Source of the DNA: Pseudolabrys sp. Root1462
GTDB lineage: Bacteria; Pseudomonadota; Alphaproteobacteria; Rhizobiales; Xanthobacteraceae
Direction of reading: 5' to 3'
NCBI RefSeq assembly: GCF_001426945.1
Contig: NZ_LMFS01000001.1
Span: forward strand, 413,412-477,411
DNA: 64,000 nt
Made by a program: the position numbers and the translations under genes. Shown one piece after another: positions 35,399 to 44,120 of this stretch. Each line of letters starts with the position of its first letter. Within the stretch, counting starts at the first letter, position 1. Under the pieces are notes generated by a model. It did no database searches. It worked only from the letters and a program-made list of their open reading frames with translations, and had not been told where the DNA came from.

Positions 35399-35595
35399 CG
35401 ATACCCTCCAGGTGGTGAATGCAGGGGCTGGTCTTCCAGCAGATGCGGTGACGTCCGCCGGGGGCCCGCCAATTCATTTGCGTACATATAATCTCTTCGT
35501 ATGACCGAGACTGTCAATGATTATGCATGCCCATAATCGTGGCAGGGGCTGCCCGATGTTTGATAGCGATTGACAACCTACGATGCCGGGATATT

Positions 35596-35609
35596 GTTTG
35601 TGTACAAAC
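35596..35609. promoter_or_regulatory. Candidate FadR-type GntR operator
   Basis: GTTTGT-GT-ACAAAC is a perfect 6-base inverted repeat with a 2-base centre. Its core TTGTGTACAA fits the T.GT..AC.A pattern bound by FadR-subfamily (FCD) GntR regulators, two of which are encoded in this window. It lies 46 bases before the nadC-like ATG and about 200 bases from the divergent TAXI receptor start, so it could control either. Confidence 0.5.
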
Positions 35610-35654
35610 GATATGCCGGCTGACGCGCGTGCTGCGCTGCAAAGGAAGAAGCCG

Positions 35655-36491
35655 ATGCTTGATCATTATATGACGGGCCGCCTGATCGATCTGTGGTTTG
35701 CCGAGGACATCGGCGCCTGCGATCTCACCGTCCAGTCGATGATTGACGCCGATGCCAAGGCAAAATTCCGCATGAACGCCCGCGAACCGCAGACCGTGGC
35801 CGGTCTCGACGTCGGCGCCGCGGTGTTTCGCCATTATGACCCACGGGTCGAAGTGACCGTGACCGCCAAGGACGGCGACAAGGCGGTGAAGGGCACCAGC
35901 CTCATGGTTGTGTCAGGTCCGGCGCGCAGCCTTCTCACGGCCGAAAGAACAGCCCTCAATATCGTGCAGCATATGTCCGGCATCGCCACCGAAACGGCGC
36001 GCTTCGTGGCGGCGATCGCCGGCACCCGGGCAAAGCTGATCGACACCCGCAAGACAACGCCCGGTTTGCGCATGCTGGAAAAGCACGCGGTGATCTGCGG
36101 CGGCGGCGCCAATCATCGCCTCGGCCTCGACGGCGGCGTCATGATCAAGGACAACCACATCGCGGTGGCCGGCAGCATCAAGGCGGCGGTCGCCCGCGCC
36201 CGCGCCGCGATTCCCTCGCTCATCAAGATCGAAGTCGAATGCGACCGCCTCGATCAGGTGCCCGAGTGCCTCGAAGCCGGCGCCGACGTCATCATGCTCG
36301 ACAACATGTCGCTCGATGACATGCGCTCGGCGGTGAAACTGGTAAATGGCCGCGTCCCGCTCGAGGCCTCCGGCGGCGTCCGCTACGAAACCGTGCGCGG
36401 CATTGCCGAGACCGGCGTCGATTACATCTCGACCAGCCGCATTACCCAGGCGGCGCCCGCGGTCGATATCGGTCTCGACGACGCCAGTTGA
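35655..36491 (+). CDS. nadC: Nicotinate-nucleotide pyrophosphorylase (carboxylating)-like
   Basis: The 278-residue product resembles quinolinate phosphoribosyltransferase, which joins quinolinate to PRPP, giving nicotinate mononucleotide, CO2 and diphosphate. Key family motifs are present: RKTTPGLRMLEKHAVICGGG, NHRLGLDGGVMIKDNH, and the C-terminal GADVIMLDNMS and LEASGGV. They are of NadC type rather than the related ModD. AAGGAAG before ATG 35655 sets the start; an in-frame ATG at 35583 would translate through an operator-like palindrome. It is followed 7 bases later by a PhnN-like gene and not by nadA or nadB, so a second, specialised copy is possible. Confidence 0.88.
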   Translation: MLDHYMTGRLIDLWFAEDIGACDLTVQSMIDADAKAKFRMNAREPQTVAGLDVGAAVFRHYDPRVEVTVTAKDGDKAVKGTSLMVVSGPARSLLTAERTALNIVQHMSGIATETARFVAAIAGTRAKLIDTRKTTPGLRMLEKHAVICGGGANHRLGLDGGVMIKDNHIAVAGSIKAAVARARAAIPSLIKIEVECDRLDQVPECLEAGADVIMLDNMSLDDMRSAVKLVNGRVPLEASGGVRYETVRGIAETGVDYISTSRITQAAPAVDIGLDDAS

Positions 36492-36498
36492 TCCGGCC

Positions 36499-37053
36499 AT
36501 GACGACGGGGACGTTCTTTCTTGTCGTCGGCCCGAGCGGCGTAGGCAAAGATACGCTGTTGGACGGCGCACGCGTCGCGCTGCGGGGCGAGGGCCGATTC
36601 CTGTTCGCGCGGCGCACGATCACCCGCCCTGCCGATGCCGGCGGCGAAGATCATGAAGCGGTGACCTCCGAAGAATTCATCCGGCGCCAGCAGGCCGGCG
36701 CATTCCTTCTGACCTGGGGCGCGCATGGCCTCGCGTACGGATTGCCGGCGTCGCTGTCGGAGGCGCTGGCGCAGGGCCGTAATGTCGTCGCCAACGGCTC
36801 GCGCGCGACGATTGCCGAGCTTTCCCGCCTTGTGCCGAAACTGGTGGTTATCGAAATCAATGCCTCGCCCGAAGTCGTCGCCGCGCGTCTGCGCGCCCGC
36901 GGCCGCGAGGACGAAGCCCAGGTTGCCGCCCGCGTGGCGCGCACCGTGCCGCCGATGCCCGACGGCATCGCGCTCGTTCGTATTCTCAACGATACGGACG
37001 TTCCGACCGGCGTCGCCAAACTGGTCGCGGCGCTGGCGGAGCCGCGCTCATGA
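36499..37053 (+). CDS. phnN: Ribose 1,5-bisphosphate phosphokinase, PhnN-like
   Basis: The 184-residue product is a guanylate-kinase-like P-loop enzyme. Walker [11 protein letters not shown] is at residues 11-20, and the [20 protein letters not shown] and [11 protein letters not shown] stretches are typical of PhnN, which phosphorylates ribose 1,5-bisphosphate to PRPP. A longer frame from 36346 overlaps nadC and is not preferred. In E. coli phnN belongs to the phosphonate C-P lyase operon, but no other phn gene is present here. Instead it is bracketed by a PRPP-using and a ribose-1,5-bisphosphate-forming enzyme. Its stop overlaps the next start by 4 bases. Confidence 0.87.
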   Translation: MTTGTFFLVVGPSGVGKDTLLDGARVALRGEGRFLFARRTITRPADAGGEDHEAVTSEEFIRRQQAGAFLLTWGAHGLAYGLPASLSEALAQGRNVVANGSRATIAELSRLVPKLVVIEINASPEVVAARLRARGREDEAQVAARVARTVPPMPDGIALVRILNDTDVPTGVAKLVAALAEPRS

Positions 37054-38537
37054 AATTGCGCGCGCTGCCGATCGACAGCTGGCGTGAGCACATGGCTTAT
37101 CTGCCGGCCGGCAGCACGGAAGTAGCGGCGGGAGATTTCCTTGGCCCCGGCCGCATCGAAGTGTCGAACGGCGTGCGCAGCATTCGCGCATCGGTACACG
37201 TCATCGACGATCCCTGTTTGCTCGGCGTCACGGACATCGGGCTGTCGCGGAGCGCCTTCGAGGCGCTCGGCTTGCCGGAAGGCTCCGACGTTCGCATCGA
37301 GCGCACGCCGTCGCCGGAAAGCGCCGAGGCTTTGCGCGCCAAGCTGCGCGGCGAGGAATTGAACGATGCCCAGATCGGAACGCTGATCGGTGACATGGTC
37401 GAAGGCCGCTATCCCGACCGCGAAATGGCAGCATTTCTCGTCGCTGCGACGCGCGGCCTGACGGATCGCGAGGTGGTGGCGCTGGCTCGCACGCGGGCCG
37501 AATTCACCGATCGCCTCACCTGGGACGAGCCCATGGTGGTCGACAAGCATTCGATGGGCGGTATTCCCGGCAGCCGCATCACCATGATCGTGGTGCCGTT
37601 GGTTGCGGCGCATGGTCTCGCCATTCCGAAAACATCGTCGCGCGCCATTACCCAGGCGTCCGGCACCGCCGATGCCATGGAGACGCTGGCGCGCGTCGAT
37701 CTATCGGCAGCGGATGTGCGCCGCATCGTGGAGCAAGCGCGCGGTTGCGTCGCCTGGAACGGCAAGCTCAATCATTCGGCCGTCGATGACGTGATGAACG
37801 CGATCACGCGGCCGCTCGGACTGGATTCGACGCGCTGGTCGGTCGCCTCCATTCTCTCGAAGAAGCTGGCGGCCGGCTCGACCCATGTCATCATCGATCT
37901 GCCTTATGGGCTTCAGACCAAGCTGAAGACGCATCAGGAGGCTGCCGAACTCGGCGCTCTGTTCGAGCGAATCGGCAATGGCCTGGGCCTCGTCGTCGAA
38001 GCGCACGCGACCAATGGCGAGCGGCCGATCGGGCGCGGCGTCGGCCCGGCGCTGGAAGCGCGCGATGTCTTCGCGGTGCTCGACAACGTGCCGGAGGCGC
38101 CCAACGATCTGCGCGACAAGGCGCTGTTCTTTGCCGGTCGCATTCTGGCGTGGGATCCGGCCGTCGGGTCGCAAGAAGCCGGGCAGGCGCGCGTCAGCGA
38201 ACTGTTGGCGTCCGGCGCCGCGCGTGATGCGCTCGACCGCATTATCGATGCGCAGGGCAGGCGGCAGCCGCCCGTGCTGCCGGGCTCCCATATGCAAGCC
38301 GTCAAAGCCGACCGAAGTGGCATCGTCACCGGCGTCGATGGCTGGGTCATTGCCGGCGTCGCGCGCCGCGCCGGCGCGCCGAGCGATTTGCGCTCCGGGC
38401 TCGATCTCGTTGCCGCGGTAGGCGATGCGGTCAAAGCGGGCGATCCGCTCTATGTCATTCACGCCGGCACTGAAAGTGACGCGTCAGCGGCGGCCATGCT
38501 TGCGCAGGCGGCGCACGGCTATCGGATCAGCGGCTAA
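37050..38537 (+). CDS. AMP phosphorylase-like protein (thymidine phosphorylase superfamily)
   Basis: The 495-residue product belongs to the nucleoside phosphorylase II superfamily but is longer than the roughly 440-residue DeoA. An extra N-terminal domain covers about residues 1-85, and the motifs [19 protein letters not shown] and [20 protein letters not shown] match archaeal AMP phosphorylases rather than DeoA (which has KHSTGG and SGRGLGHTGGT). Those enzymes split nucleoside monophosphates with phosphate into a base and ribose 1,5-bisphosphate, the PhnN substrate. It is coupled to phnN by an ATGA overlap. Its 3' end overlaps the convergent thioesterase gene by 4 bases. Nucleotide preference is not known. 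Confidence 0.85.
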   Translation: MKLRALPIDSWREHMAYLPAGSTEVAAGDFLGPGRIEVSNGVRSIRASVHVIDDPCLLGVTDIGLSRSAFEALGLPEGSDVRIERTPSPESAEALRAKLRGEELNDAQIGTLIGDMVEGRYPDREMAAFLVAATRGLTDREVVALARTRAEFTDRLTWDEPMVVDKHSMGGIPGSRITMIVVPLVAAHGLAIPKTSSRAITQASGTADAMETLARVDLSAADVRRIVEQARGCVAWNGKLNHSAVDDVMNAITRPLGLDSTRWSVASILSKKLAAGSTHVIIDLPYGLQTKLKTHQEAAELGALFERIGNGLGLVVEAHATNGERPIGRGVGPALEARDVFAVLDNVPEAPNDLRDKALFFAGRILAWDPAVGSQEAGQARVSELLASGAARDALDRIIDAQGRRQPPVLPGSHMQAVKADRSGIVTGVDGWVIAGVARRAGAPSDLRSGLDLVAAVGDAVKAGDPLYVIHAGTESDASAAAMLAQAAHGYRISG

Positions 38538-38932
38538 GCCGGCTTCTTGCTGTCGAGCTTCTTGGCGATGCGGCCGAGGTCAACCACCATGCGCTCGTGG
38601 GTACCCTTGCCGATCTCTTCGATCTCGTCACGCGCGGTGACGTCGAATTCGAGGCGGCGGCCATCGACCTTGGTCACGACTGCTTCCGCGGTGACCTGAT
38701 GGCCGACCGGCGTAGCCGCCATGTGCTTCACATTGACGATGGTGCCGACTACGCTTTCGCCCGGTTCGAGATAATCGCGCACCGCGTTGAGCGCCGCGTT
38801 CTCCATGATCGTCACCATCATCGGCGTGGCGAAGACCGGCGGCAGCACCGAATCCTTGAACTGGCTGGCCAGATGCGCCGGTGTCACGCGCAGCGTGTAG
38901 GTGCCTTTGGCTCCGACGGGGACAGGGCGCAT
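38534..38932 (-). CDS. Thioesterase, FlK-like hotdog fold
   Basis: The 132-residue protein matches the fluoroacetyl-CoA-thioesterase-like group of hotdog-fold thioesterases: [20 protein letters not shown] contains the family's conserved Thr/Glu region, and [20 protein letters not shown] carries the conserved His. [11 protein letters not shown] closes the domain. GGAG stands 10 bases before the ATG. Specific use of fluoroacetyl-CoA is not implied; most relatives have unknown acyl-CoA substrates. It converges on the phosphorylase gene and follows the MFS gene by 18 bases on the same strand. Confidence 0.82.
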   Translation of the reverse strand: MRPVPVGAKGTYTLRVTPAHLASQFKDSVLPPVFATPMMVTIMENAALNAVRDYLEPGESVVGTIVNVKHMAATPVGHQVTAEAVVTKVDGRRLEFDVTARDEIEEIGKGTHERMVVDLGRIAKKLDSKKPA

Positions 38933-38950
38933 GCTGGGTGAACTCCGGAT

Positions 38951-40153
38951 CTAATGGGTCTGGCGCGGGATGTGATTGATCGCCGACGCCAGGACAATGA
39001 GCAGTATACCGCATAAGCCGATGGGCCAGAAGGCCGCGGACGCCAGGCCGGTCAGATCCCATAGTGCGCCGGCAATCACCGGTATGACGACTGCCCATGT
39101 GTAGCTGATGGTGAACATCGCCGCGGTGACGCGATGCACGTCGTCCGGCGGTGCCAGCAGCGGCGGCAACGCGAGCACCAGGATCAGGATCGAGGATGCC
39201 GCATAGCCTTGCAGAGTCGCGGCAGCGACCAGCCAGACGCCGTGACCAAACACCAGGCCGGCTGTGGCGCCGATGCTCAGCACACCGCAGACGATATAGG
39301 GCCACACCTTGCGCTCCAGCCGGCCGGCGACTGCGAGCAGCAGCATCGATGCCGGCAATTGCCCGGCATTGAGTCCGGTGAGCGCGGCGCTGATCCAGCC
39401 GTCCTCACCGATGCTGCGCAGATAATCGGGGATGAAGGCGTTGGTGGCAAAATAGATGGCGTTGATGGTGCCGAGCATGAAGCCGAGGCGCCAGATCAGC
39501 ATGTTGCGCCAGTCCGGCCACCACTTGCGTCGCGGCGCGGTCGCGGAGGCTGCAACAGGCTGTGGCGCGAAGATCATGACCAGCACGGCGATGATCGCGA
39601 CGGGCACGCTCCAGAACACGAAGGCCCACTGCCACGAGCCCCCGACCAGCGGCAGCACCATGATCAGCATCAGCGCGACCGGGAAGATCTCGCCGACGAT
39701 CAGGCCGTTGGTGTAAACCGCGGTCGCAAAGCCGATGCGGCTCGGCACCCAGGTGCGCACCGCCGGCGGCATAGTCACCTGCATGATGGCGACGCCCGCG
39801 GCCATGGCGATGGTCATGGCATAGAGCCACCATACGTCGGCCACGAGGCCGCGCAGCGCGCCGAAGACCGCGGTGATTAGCAGTCCCGCCACCATCGCCG
39901 CGCGCACGCCGAACCGTGCGATCAGCAGCGACCCCGGCACCGCGGCCAAAGCGAGCAGCATCGAGGGCAAACCGGTGAGGATGCCGACCTGGGTGCCGCT
40001 CAACGCCAATTCGTCATGAATCAGAGGAATGACCGGCGGCACCGCCAGAATGGTCAGCCGTAATGCGTTACCCGCCAGCCATAGCAGGGCGAGCGATGTG
40101 AACATGCGAGTCGGCGCATCGCCGCCCGCTAGCGAAGAATGAGTTCCCGGCAT
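38951..40153 (-). CDS. MFS transporter, CynX/NimT-like
   Basis: The protein (400 residues from 40153) has twelve hydrophobic segments and an MFS layout: NALRLTILAVPPVIPLIHDE in helix 1 and LITAVFGALRGLV later, then a central cytoplasmic loop (PRRKWWPDWRN). It resembles the CynX/NimT branch used for small anions and drugs. The start is uncertain: 40276, 40153 and 40105 are all in frame. The first overlaps the divergent phosphatase gene and lacks membrane-protein character, and 40105 gives MFTSLALLWLAGNALRL with no ribosome site. The thioesterase gene downstream lies in the same direction. Substrate is unknown. Confidence 0.85.
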   Translation of the reverse strand: MPGTHSSLAGGDAPTRMFTSLALLWLAGNALRLTILAVPPVIPLIHDELALSGTQVGILTGLPSMLLALAAVPGSLLIARFGVRAAMVAGLLITAVFGALRGLVADVWWLYAMTIAMAAGVAIMQVTMPPAVRTWVPSRIGFATAVYTNGLIVGEIFPVALMLIMVLPLVGGSWQWAFVFWSVPVAIIAVLVMIFAPQPVAASATAPRRKWWPDWRNMLIWRLGFMLGTINAIYFATNAFIPDYLRSIGEDGWISAALTGLNAGQLPASMLLLAVAGRLERKVWPYIVCGVLSIGATAGLVFGHGVWLVAAATLQGYAASSILILVLALPPLLAPPDDVHRVTAAMFTISYTWAVVIPVIAGALWDLTGLASAAFWPIGLCGILLIVLASAINHIPRQTH

Positions 40154-40265
40154 TTCCCAGCAACAAGGCAAGAAACCGGGTCTTTTTTCTCGACTTTGCC
40201 CGGCCCGCTGCGGCAATAACATAGCCCAAAGCATCATGCACGCAGCACAGGCAGGCACCGACCGC

Positions 40266-40955
40266 ATGGGTCGCATCTACGCTATCGGCGACATTCACGG
40301 CCGGCTCGACCTTCTCGAGCGCGCCATCGTTGCCATCGGCCGCGATATCGACAAACGCGGCCCCGCCGAACTCACGCTGACGCTCGGCGATTATATCGAC
40401 CGCGGCCCGTCGTCTTCCGGCGTCATCGAGCGGCTTCTTGCCAATCCGTTTCCGACACCGCATGTGGCGCTCAAGGGCAATCACGAGCAGGTGCTCGAGC
40501 AGTTCCTCGTCGACCCGCGCATTCTCGACGAGTGGCGGGGCGGTGGCGCGCTGGAGACGCTGCATTCCTACGGCGTACCGGTCGCCGATGCGATGATGGG
40601 ACGTAACTACGACGCGGCGTCGAAGGCGCTGGCCGAGGCCTTGCCGGCGGCGCATCGCGACTTCATCGCCGGATTGAAAACCTCATATGTCACCGATCGC
40701 TATTTCTTCTGTCATGCCGGCGTCAGGCCCGGCATTCCTTTCGCAGAGCAGAGCGACAACGATCTGATGTGGATCCGGCACGAGTTTCTCTCGAGCGATG
40801 AGGATTTCGGCAGGCGCGTCATTCATGGCCATACGCCGGTCGCCGAACCGGATGTTCGGCCGAACCGCATCAATATCGACACCGGCGCTTTCGTTTCCGG
40901 AAGGCTGACCTGCATCGCTCTCGAGGACGCCGGATACCGCTTTCTGAAAGTGTGA
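40266..40955 (+). CDS. Metallophosphoesterase, serine/threonine protein phosphatase-like
   Basis: The 229-residue product has the complete calcineurin-like metal motifs: GDIHGRLDLL (DxH), LGDYIDRGP (GDxxDRG), LKGNHEQ (GNHE), a FCHAGVRPG histidine and VIHGHTP near the C-terminus. This is the bacteriophage-lambda-phosphatase/PrpA type, acting on phosphoproteins or small phosphoesters. A start at 40236 would add ten residues without a ribosome site; CAGGCAGG before 40266 favours the shorter form. It is divergent from the MFS gene and convergent with the gmhB-like gene. Confidence 0.88.
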   Translation: MGRIYAIGDIHGRLDLLERAIVAIGRDIDKRGPAELTLTLGDYIDRGPSSSGVIERLLANPFPTPHVALKGNHEQVLEQFLVDPRILDEWRGGGALETLHSYGVPVADAMMGRNYDAASKALAEALPAAHRDFIAGLKTSYVTDRYFFCHAGVRPGIPFAEQSDNDLMWIRHEFLSSDEDFGRRVIHGHTPVAEPDVRPNRINIDTGAFVSGRLTCIALEDAGYRFLKV

Positions 40956-40984
40956 TGGGTAGCCCACGCGCAACGGCGCTTGGC

Positions 40985-41512
40985 TCAACTCGGCGCGAGC
41001 ATTCGCCCGACCAACACCGGCAGCGAGTCCGTCGCGGCGTCGAACCTGGCGCCGCGAATCCCGAATGCCGTGGCGGCAGCGATGTCGATGTCCTTGTCGC
41101 CGATCATGAAGCTGCGAGCGCGGTCGATCGGCCAGTCGGCGGCGGCCTGTTCGAGCATGCCGATGCCGGGCTTGCGGCAGGTGCAGCGGATGGCAAAGCG
41201 CTCGACGGTGCCTTGTGGATGATGCGGACAATAATAGAAGGCATCGATATGCGCGCCGCGCGCCGCGAGCCAGGTCTGCATGTGTGCGTGCAGGATGCCG
41301 ATGGCCGCTTCGTCGTAATAGCCGCGGGCGACGCCCGACTGGTTGGTCACGACGATGACCAGATATCCGCCATCGTTCAGGAGCTTGATCGCCTCGGCGG
41401 CGCCCGCGATCCATTCGACCTGATCGATGCGGTGCACGTAGTCGCGATCGACATTCAGCACGCCGTCGCGGTCGAGAAAGGCGGCCGGCTTCAGCGCCGC
41501 GCGCCCCGTCAC
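40985..41512 (-). CDS. gmhB: D-glycero-beta-D-manno-heptose 1,7-bisphosphate 7-phosphatase-like (HAD)
   Basis: The 175-residue HAD phosphatase has the motif I AAFLDRDGVLNVDRDYVHR (nucleophile DxD), motif II VVTNQSGVARG, the zinc-loop cysteine/histidine cluster YYCPHHPQGT plus RCTCRKP, and motif IV MIGDKDIDIAAA. This matches GmhB, which removes the C7 phosphate in ADP-heptose synthesis for lipopolysaccharide; a histidinol-phosphatase-type role is the main alternative. The GTG start at 41512 overlaps the stop of the membrane protein gene (GTGA). A longer reading to 41941 lies inside that gene. Confidence 0.85.
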   Translation of the reverse strand: MTGRAALKPAAFLDRDGVLNVDRDYVHRIDQVEWIAGAAEAIKLLNDGGYLVIVVTNQSGVARGYYDEAAIGILHAHMQTWLAARGAHIDAFYYCPHHPQGTVERFAIRCTCRKPGIGMLEQAAADWPIDRARSFMIGDKDIDIAAATAFGIRGARFDAATDSLPVLVGRMLAPS

Positions 41513-42480
41513 GGCGTGTCGCCCGGCGAGGGGCTGGCCGCGACGGCCGTGGCGGACCGCCGGCCATTGCTCACGATCCAGACGATTCCGCCGATGGCGC
41601 CGATGGCGAAGAAGGTGAGGCCGATGAGCACCGAAACGACGAGGCCGTCGCTTTGCGGCAGGCCGGCATAGCCGAAGGCGACGATCATGCTGCCTTCGCG
41701 CACGCCCCAACCGGCAATCGAGATCGGCACCGTTGCGATGAGGATCACCGGCGGCACCAGGAACAGCAGCAGGGCGAAGCTGGTCGTCGCCGACACCGAT
41801 TGCACCATGCACCAGGCAGCCAGAATGGTCATCAGGTGCACGACGAAGGATGATGCGGCGATGATGCCGAGGGCGTTGCGCGATCCGCAAATGCGCCAGG
41901 CCGTGCGTGACACCTCGACAAGATGCCGGGTCGGCGCCCAATGCATCAACGGCTTCCAGCGGATGTGGCCGATGGCGAGAAAGACAACGGAGCCTGCAAT
42001 GGCGCTGATCCCGATCAGCACCAGCACGGTGCGCGCCACCGGGTCCTGTACCACGCTCAAGGTCCAGGGCAGGCAGAGAAAGACGATCAGCGTCAGAGCG
42101 ATGAGGCCGGCGACACGGTCGAGCAGGACGGAGTAGGCGGATGCCGCCCAGCCGCCGCCATCGCGCGCCAGCATCCAGATGCGCGCGGCATCGCCGCCAA
42201 CGGTGGACGGCAGTACCTGATTGAAGAAGGTGGCGATGAAGGAGATGCGCAACACGCTGCCGAAGGACGGATTGATGCCGCAGCCCTCCGCGATCAGCCG
42301 CCAGCGTGCCGCCAGGATGAACACCTGCGCGGCGAGGATTCCGACCGCGGCCGCGAGCCAGCCGCTATGGAGCCGGCTCAGGCGTTCGCCGAGCACGGCC
42401 AAATTGACGGCGCGCAGCGATACATAAAGCAGCAGGCCGGAAATCGCCGCCTTCAGTAGCAGCATGATGAGACGCCGCAT
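41509..42480 (-). CDS. Flippase-like/lysylphosphatidylglycerol-synthase-TM-domain membrane protein
   Basis: The 323-residue membrane protein has eight or so hydrophobic segments and the UPF0104/LPG-synthase-TM pattern: ISFIATFFNQVLPSTVGGDAAR near residue 70, AYSVLLDRVAGL, and IAGWGVREGSM near 255. Such proteins are linked to movement or modification of lipids and lipid-linked sugars. An upstream frame start at 42585 adds 35 residues of low-complexity type; ATG 42480 begins MRRLIMLLLKAAISG. It precedes gmhB with a 4-base overlap, and both point to cell-envelope sugar synthesis. Confidence 0.83.
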   Translation of the reverse strand: MRRLIMLLLKAAISGLLLYVSLRAVNLAVLGERLSRLHSGWLAAAVGILAAQVFILAARWRLIAEGCGINPSFGSVLRISFIATFFNQVLPSTVGGDAARIWMLARDGGGWAASAYSVLLDRVAGLIALTLIVFLCLPWTLSVVQDPVARTVLVLIGISAIAGSVVFLAIGHIRWKPLMHWAPTRHLVEVSRTAWRICGSRNALGIIAASSFVVHLMTILAAWCMVQSVSATTSFALLLFLVPPVILIATVPISIAGWGVREGSMIVAFGYAGLPQSDGLVVSVLIGLTFFAIGAIGGIVWIVSNGRRSATAVAASPSPGDTP

Positions 42481-42833
42481 GACGGCACGACCTCTTAGGC
42501 GTCCAGGCAGGGACGTTCCGCCCTTCGCTTGGCATGCCGGTGGGGCCGGGGCAAGGGTCGGCAAGCAACCGCCTGATCCGCGCAAAAGCGGGGAAATGAC
42601 CGGGATTCACGGGAGAAGTCCGCGTGGCGGACGATCCGGAGGCTGCAACCCGACGGCATCCCGCGTAAGCCGTTGCGCGACCCCACCGGGACGGCTGATC
42701 CCGGCCCGTCGGCGGGTCGGCCGGGTTTGCAGGCATGACGGGTTCGTATAAACGTCGTCGCGGTACGGTGGCGCCCTTCGGTGCCGGCTGGAATTTCGCT
42801 ATATTGCGCCGGATCCGAGAGAAAAGGTGACTT
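42481..42833. other. 353-base intergenic region with predicted RNA structure
   Basis: No credible gene is seen here. The region separates the flippase-like gene (minus) from the UDP-sugar dehydrogenase gene (plus). It holds several inverted repeats, the clearest being GTCCGC-GTG-GCGGAC at 42618-42632, plus GC-rich arms around 42685-42722. A possible -10 element TATATT is at 42800-42805 and the AAAGGTG ribosome site at about 42823-42829. It could be a long structured 5' leader or encode a small RNA; I recognise no known riboswitch or RNA family. Confidence 0.4.
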
Positions 42834-44075
42834 TTGAACTATCCGTCGAGCAAACCTGACATGTCGTCCCGCGAAAGCGGCCTGACCCCCGACCTCACCG
42901 TGGTGGGCGGCGCCGGCCATGTCGGCATACCGCTGGTCCTGGCTTTTGCCGAAGCCGGGCTGACCGTGAACGTCAACGACCTCAACGAGAACACGCTCGC
43001 CACCCTGCGCGCCGGCAAGCTGCCGTTCATCGAATACGGCGCCGCACCGCTGCTCGCCAAAGCCCTGGCCGAGAACAAGCTCATCTTCACCGCGACGCCT
43101 GGCGCCATGCGCGGCAACGGCCCGGTGATCGTCACCATCGGCACGCCGGTCGACGAGTTCCTCAATCCGGTGACCTCGGCGGTGCAGAAGTGCATCGACG
43201 ACCTGTTGCCGCATATCAATGACGAGCAGCTCATCGTCCTGCGCTCGACCGTGTTTCCCGGTACCACGGACTGGCTGCACGATTATCTCGCCCGGCTCGG
43301 CCGCAAGAACCGCATCGCGTTCTGCCCGGAGCGGGTGGTTCAGGGCTACGGCATCAAGGAACTGCGCGAGATGCCGCAGATCGTCAGCGGCACGACGCCC
43401 GAAGCGGAAGCCGAGGCGGTGGCGCTGTTCAACCGCATCGCGCCGGAGGTGGTGACGATCAAGCCGCTCGAGGCCGAACTCGCCAAGCTCTACGCCAATG
43501 CCTATCGCTACATCGAATTCGCGGCGACCAACCAGTTCTACATGATCGCCAAGTCCGCCGGCGCCGACTATTCGGCGATCATGAAGGCGATGAAGCACAA
43601 CTATCCGCGCGCCCGCACGCTGCCGGGGCCGGGCTTCGCCGCCGGGCCCTGCCTGTTCAAGGACACGATGCAGCTTGCCGCCTTCGCGCGCAATCAGTTC
43701 AACATCGGCCACGCCGCGATGCAGATGAACGAAGGTCTCGCATTGCAGTTGATCGACGATCTCAAGCGCCAGTACGATCTCTCGAAGATGACCGTCGGCC
43801 TGCTCGGCATGGCGTTCAAGGCGGAGATCGACGACGTGCGCGCCTCGCTGAGCTACAAACTGAAGCGCACATTGCTGACCAATGCGCGCGAGGTGCTGAC
43901 CACCGATCCGTTCGTCACCATCGATCCGGCGATCAAGCCGCTCGACGAGGTCGTCGCCAAGAGCGACCTGCTGATTTTGTGCACGCCGCATTCGGCGTAC
44001 AAGGAAGCCGACTTCTCCGGCAAGCCGGTCGTCGACATCTGGGGCTTCCTCAAGAATGCCAACGTGGTCTATTGA
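42834..44075 (+). CDS. UDP-glucose/GDP-mannose dehydrogenase-family protein (nucleotide sugar dehydrogenase)
   Basis: The 413-residue enzyme would oxidise the C6 alcohol of a nucleotide sugar to a uronate with two NAD+. The N-terminal loop is VVGGAGHVGIPL, the middle has RSTVFPGTTD and FCPERVVQGYGI, and the catalytic cysteine lies in GPCLFKDTMQ. FCPERVVQG and the overall size resemble the UDP-N-acetyl-mannosamine (WecC) branch more than UDP-glucose dehydrogenase. TTG 42834 has an AGGTG site at proper distance and is preferred over ATG 42861, which is uncertain. It leads a three-gene polysaccharide operon. Confidence 0.9.
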   Translation: MNYPSSKPDMSSRESGLTPDLTVVGGAGHVGIPLVLAFAEAGLTVNVNDLNENTLATLRAGKLPFIEYGAAPLLAKALAENKLIFTATPGAMRGNGPVIVTIGTPVDEFLNPVTSAVQKCIDDLLPHINDEQLIVLRSTVFPGTTDWLHDYLARLGRKNRIAFCPERVVQGYGIKELREMPQIVSGTTPEAEAEAVALFNRIAPEVVTIKPLEAELAKLYANAYRYIEFAATNQFYMIAKSAGADYSAIMKAMKHNYPRARTLPGPGFAAGPCLFKDTMQLAAFARNQFNIGHAAMQMNEGLALQLIDDLKRQYDLSKMTVGLLGMAFKAEIDDVRASLSYKLKRTLLTNAREVLTTDPFVTIDPAIKPLDEVVAKSDLLILCTPHSAYKEADFSGKPVVDIWGFLKNANVVY

Positions 44076-44120
44076 GACGCGTGGCAGCGCCTTGGTGACC
44101 GGAGTGGCGGACAGAGCTTC

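Noticed and set aside
36499-37053. Part of a phosphonate C-P lyase operon because of the PhnN-like gene
   Set aside because: No phnG-phnM-type gene is in the window, and both neighbours are phosphoribosyl enzymes.
37050-38537. Ordinary thymidine phosphorylase (deoA)
   Set aside because: The protein is 495 residues with an extra N-terminal domain and carries AMP-phosphorylase-type SSRAIT...SGTAD motifs.
42600-42680. RNase P, SRP RNA or SAH riboswitch in the 42.5-42.8 kb gap
   Set aside because: Short resemblances to conserved blocks exist, but the required consecutive motifs of each RNA are absent.
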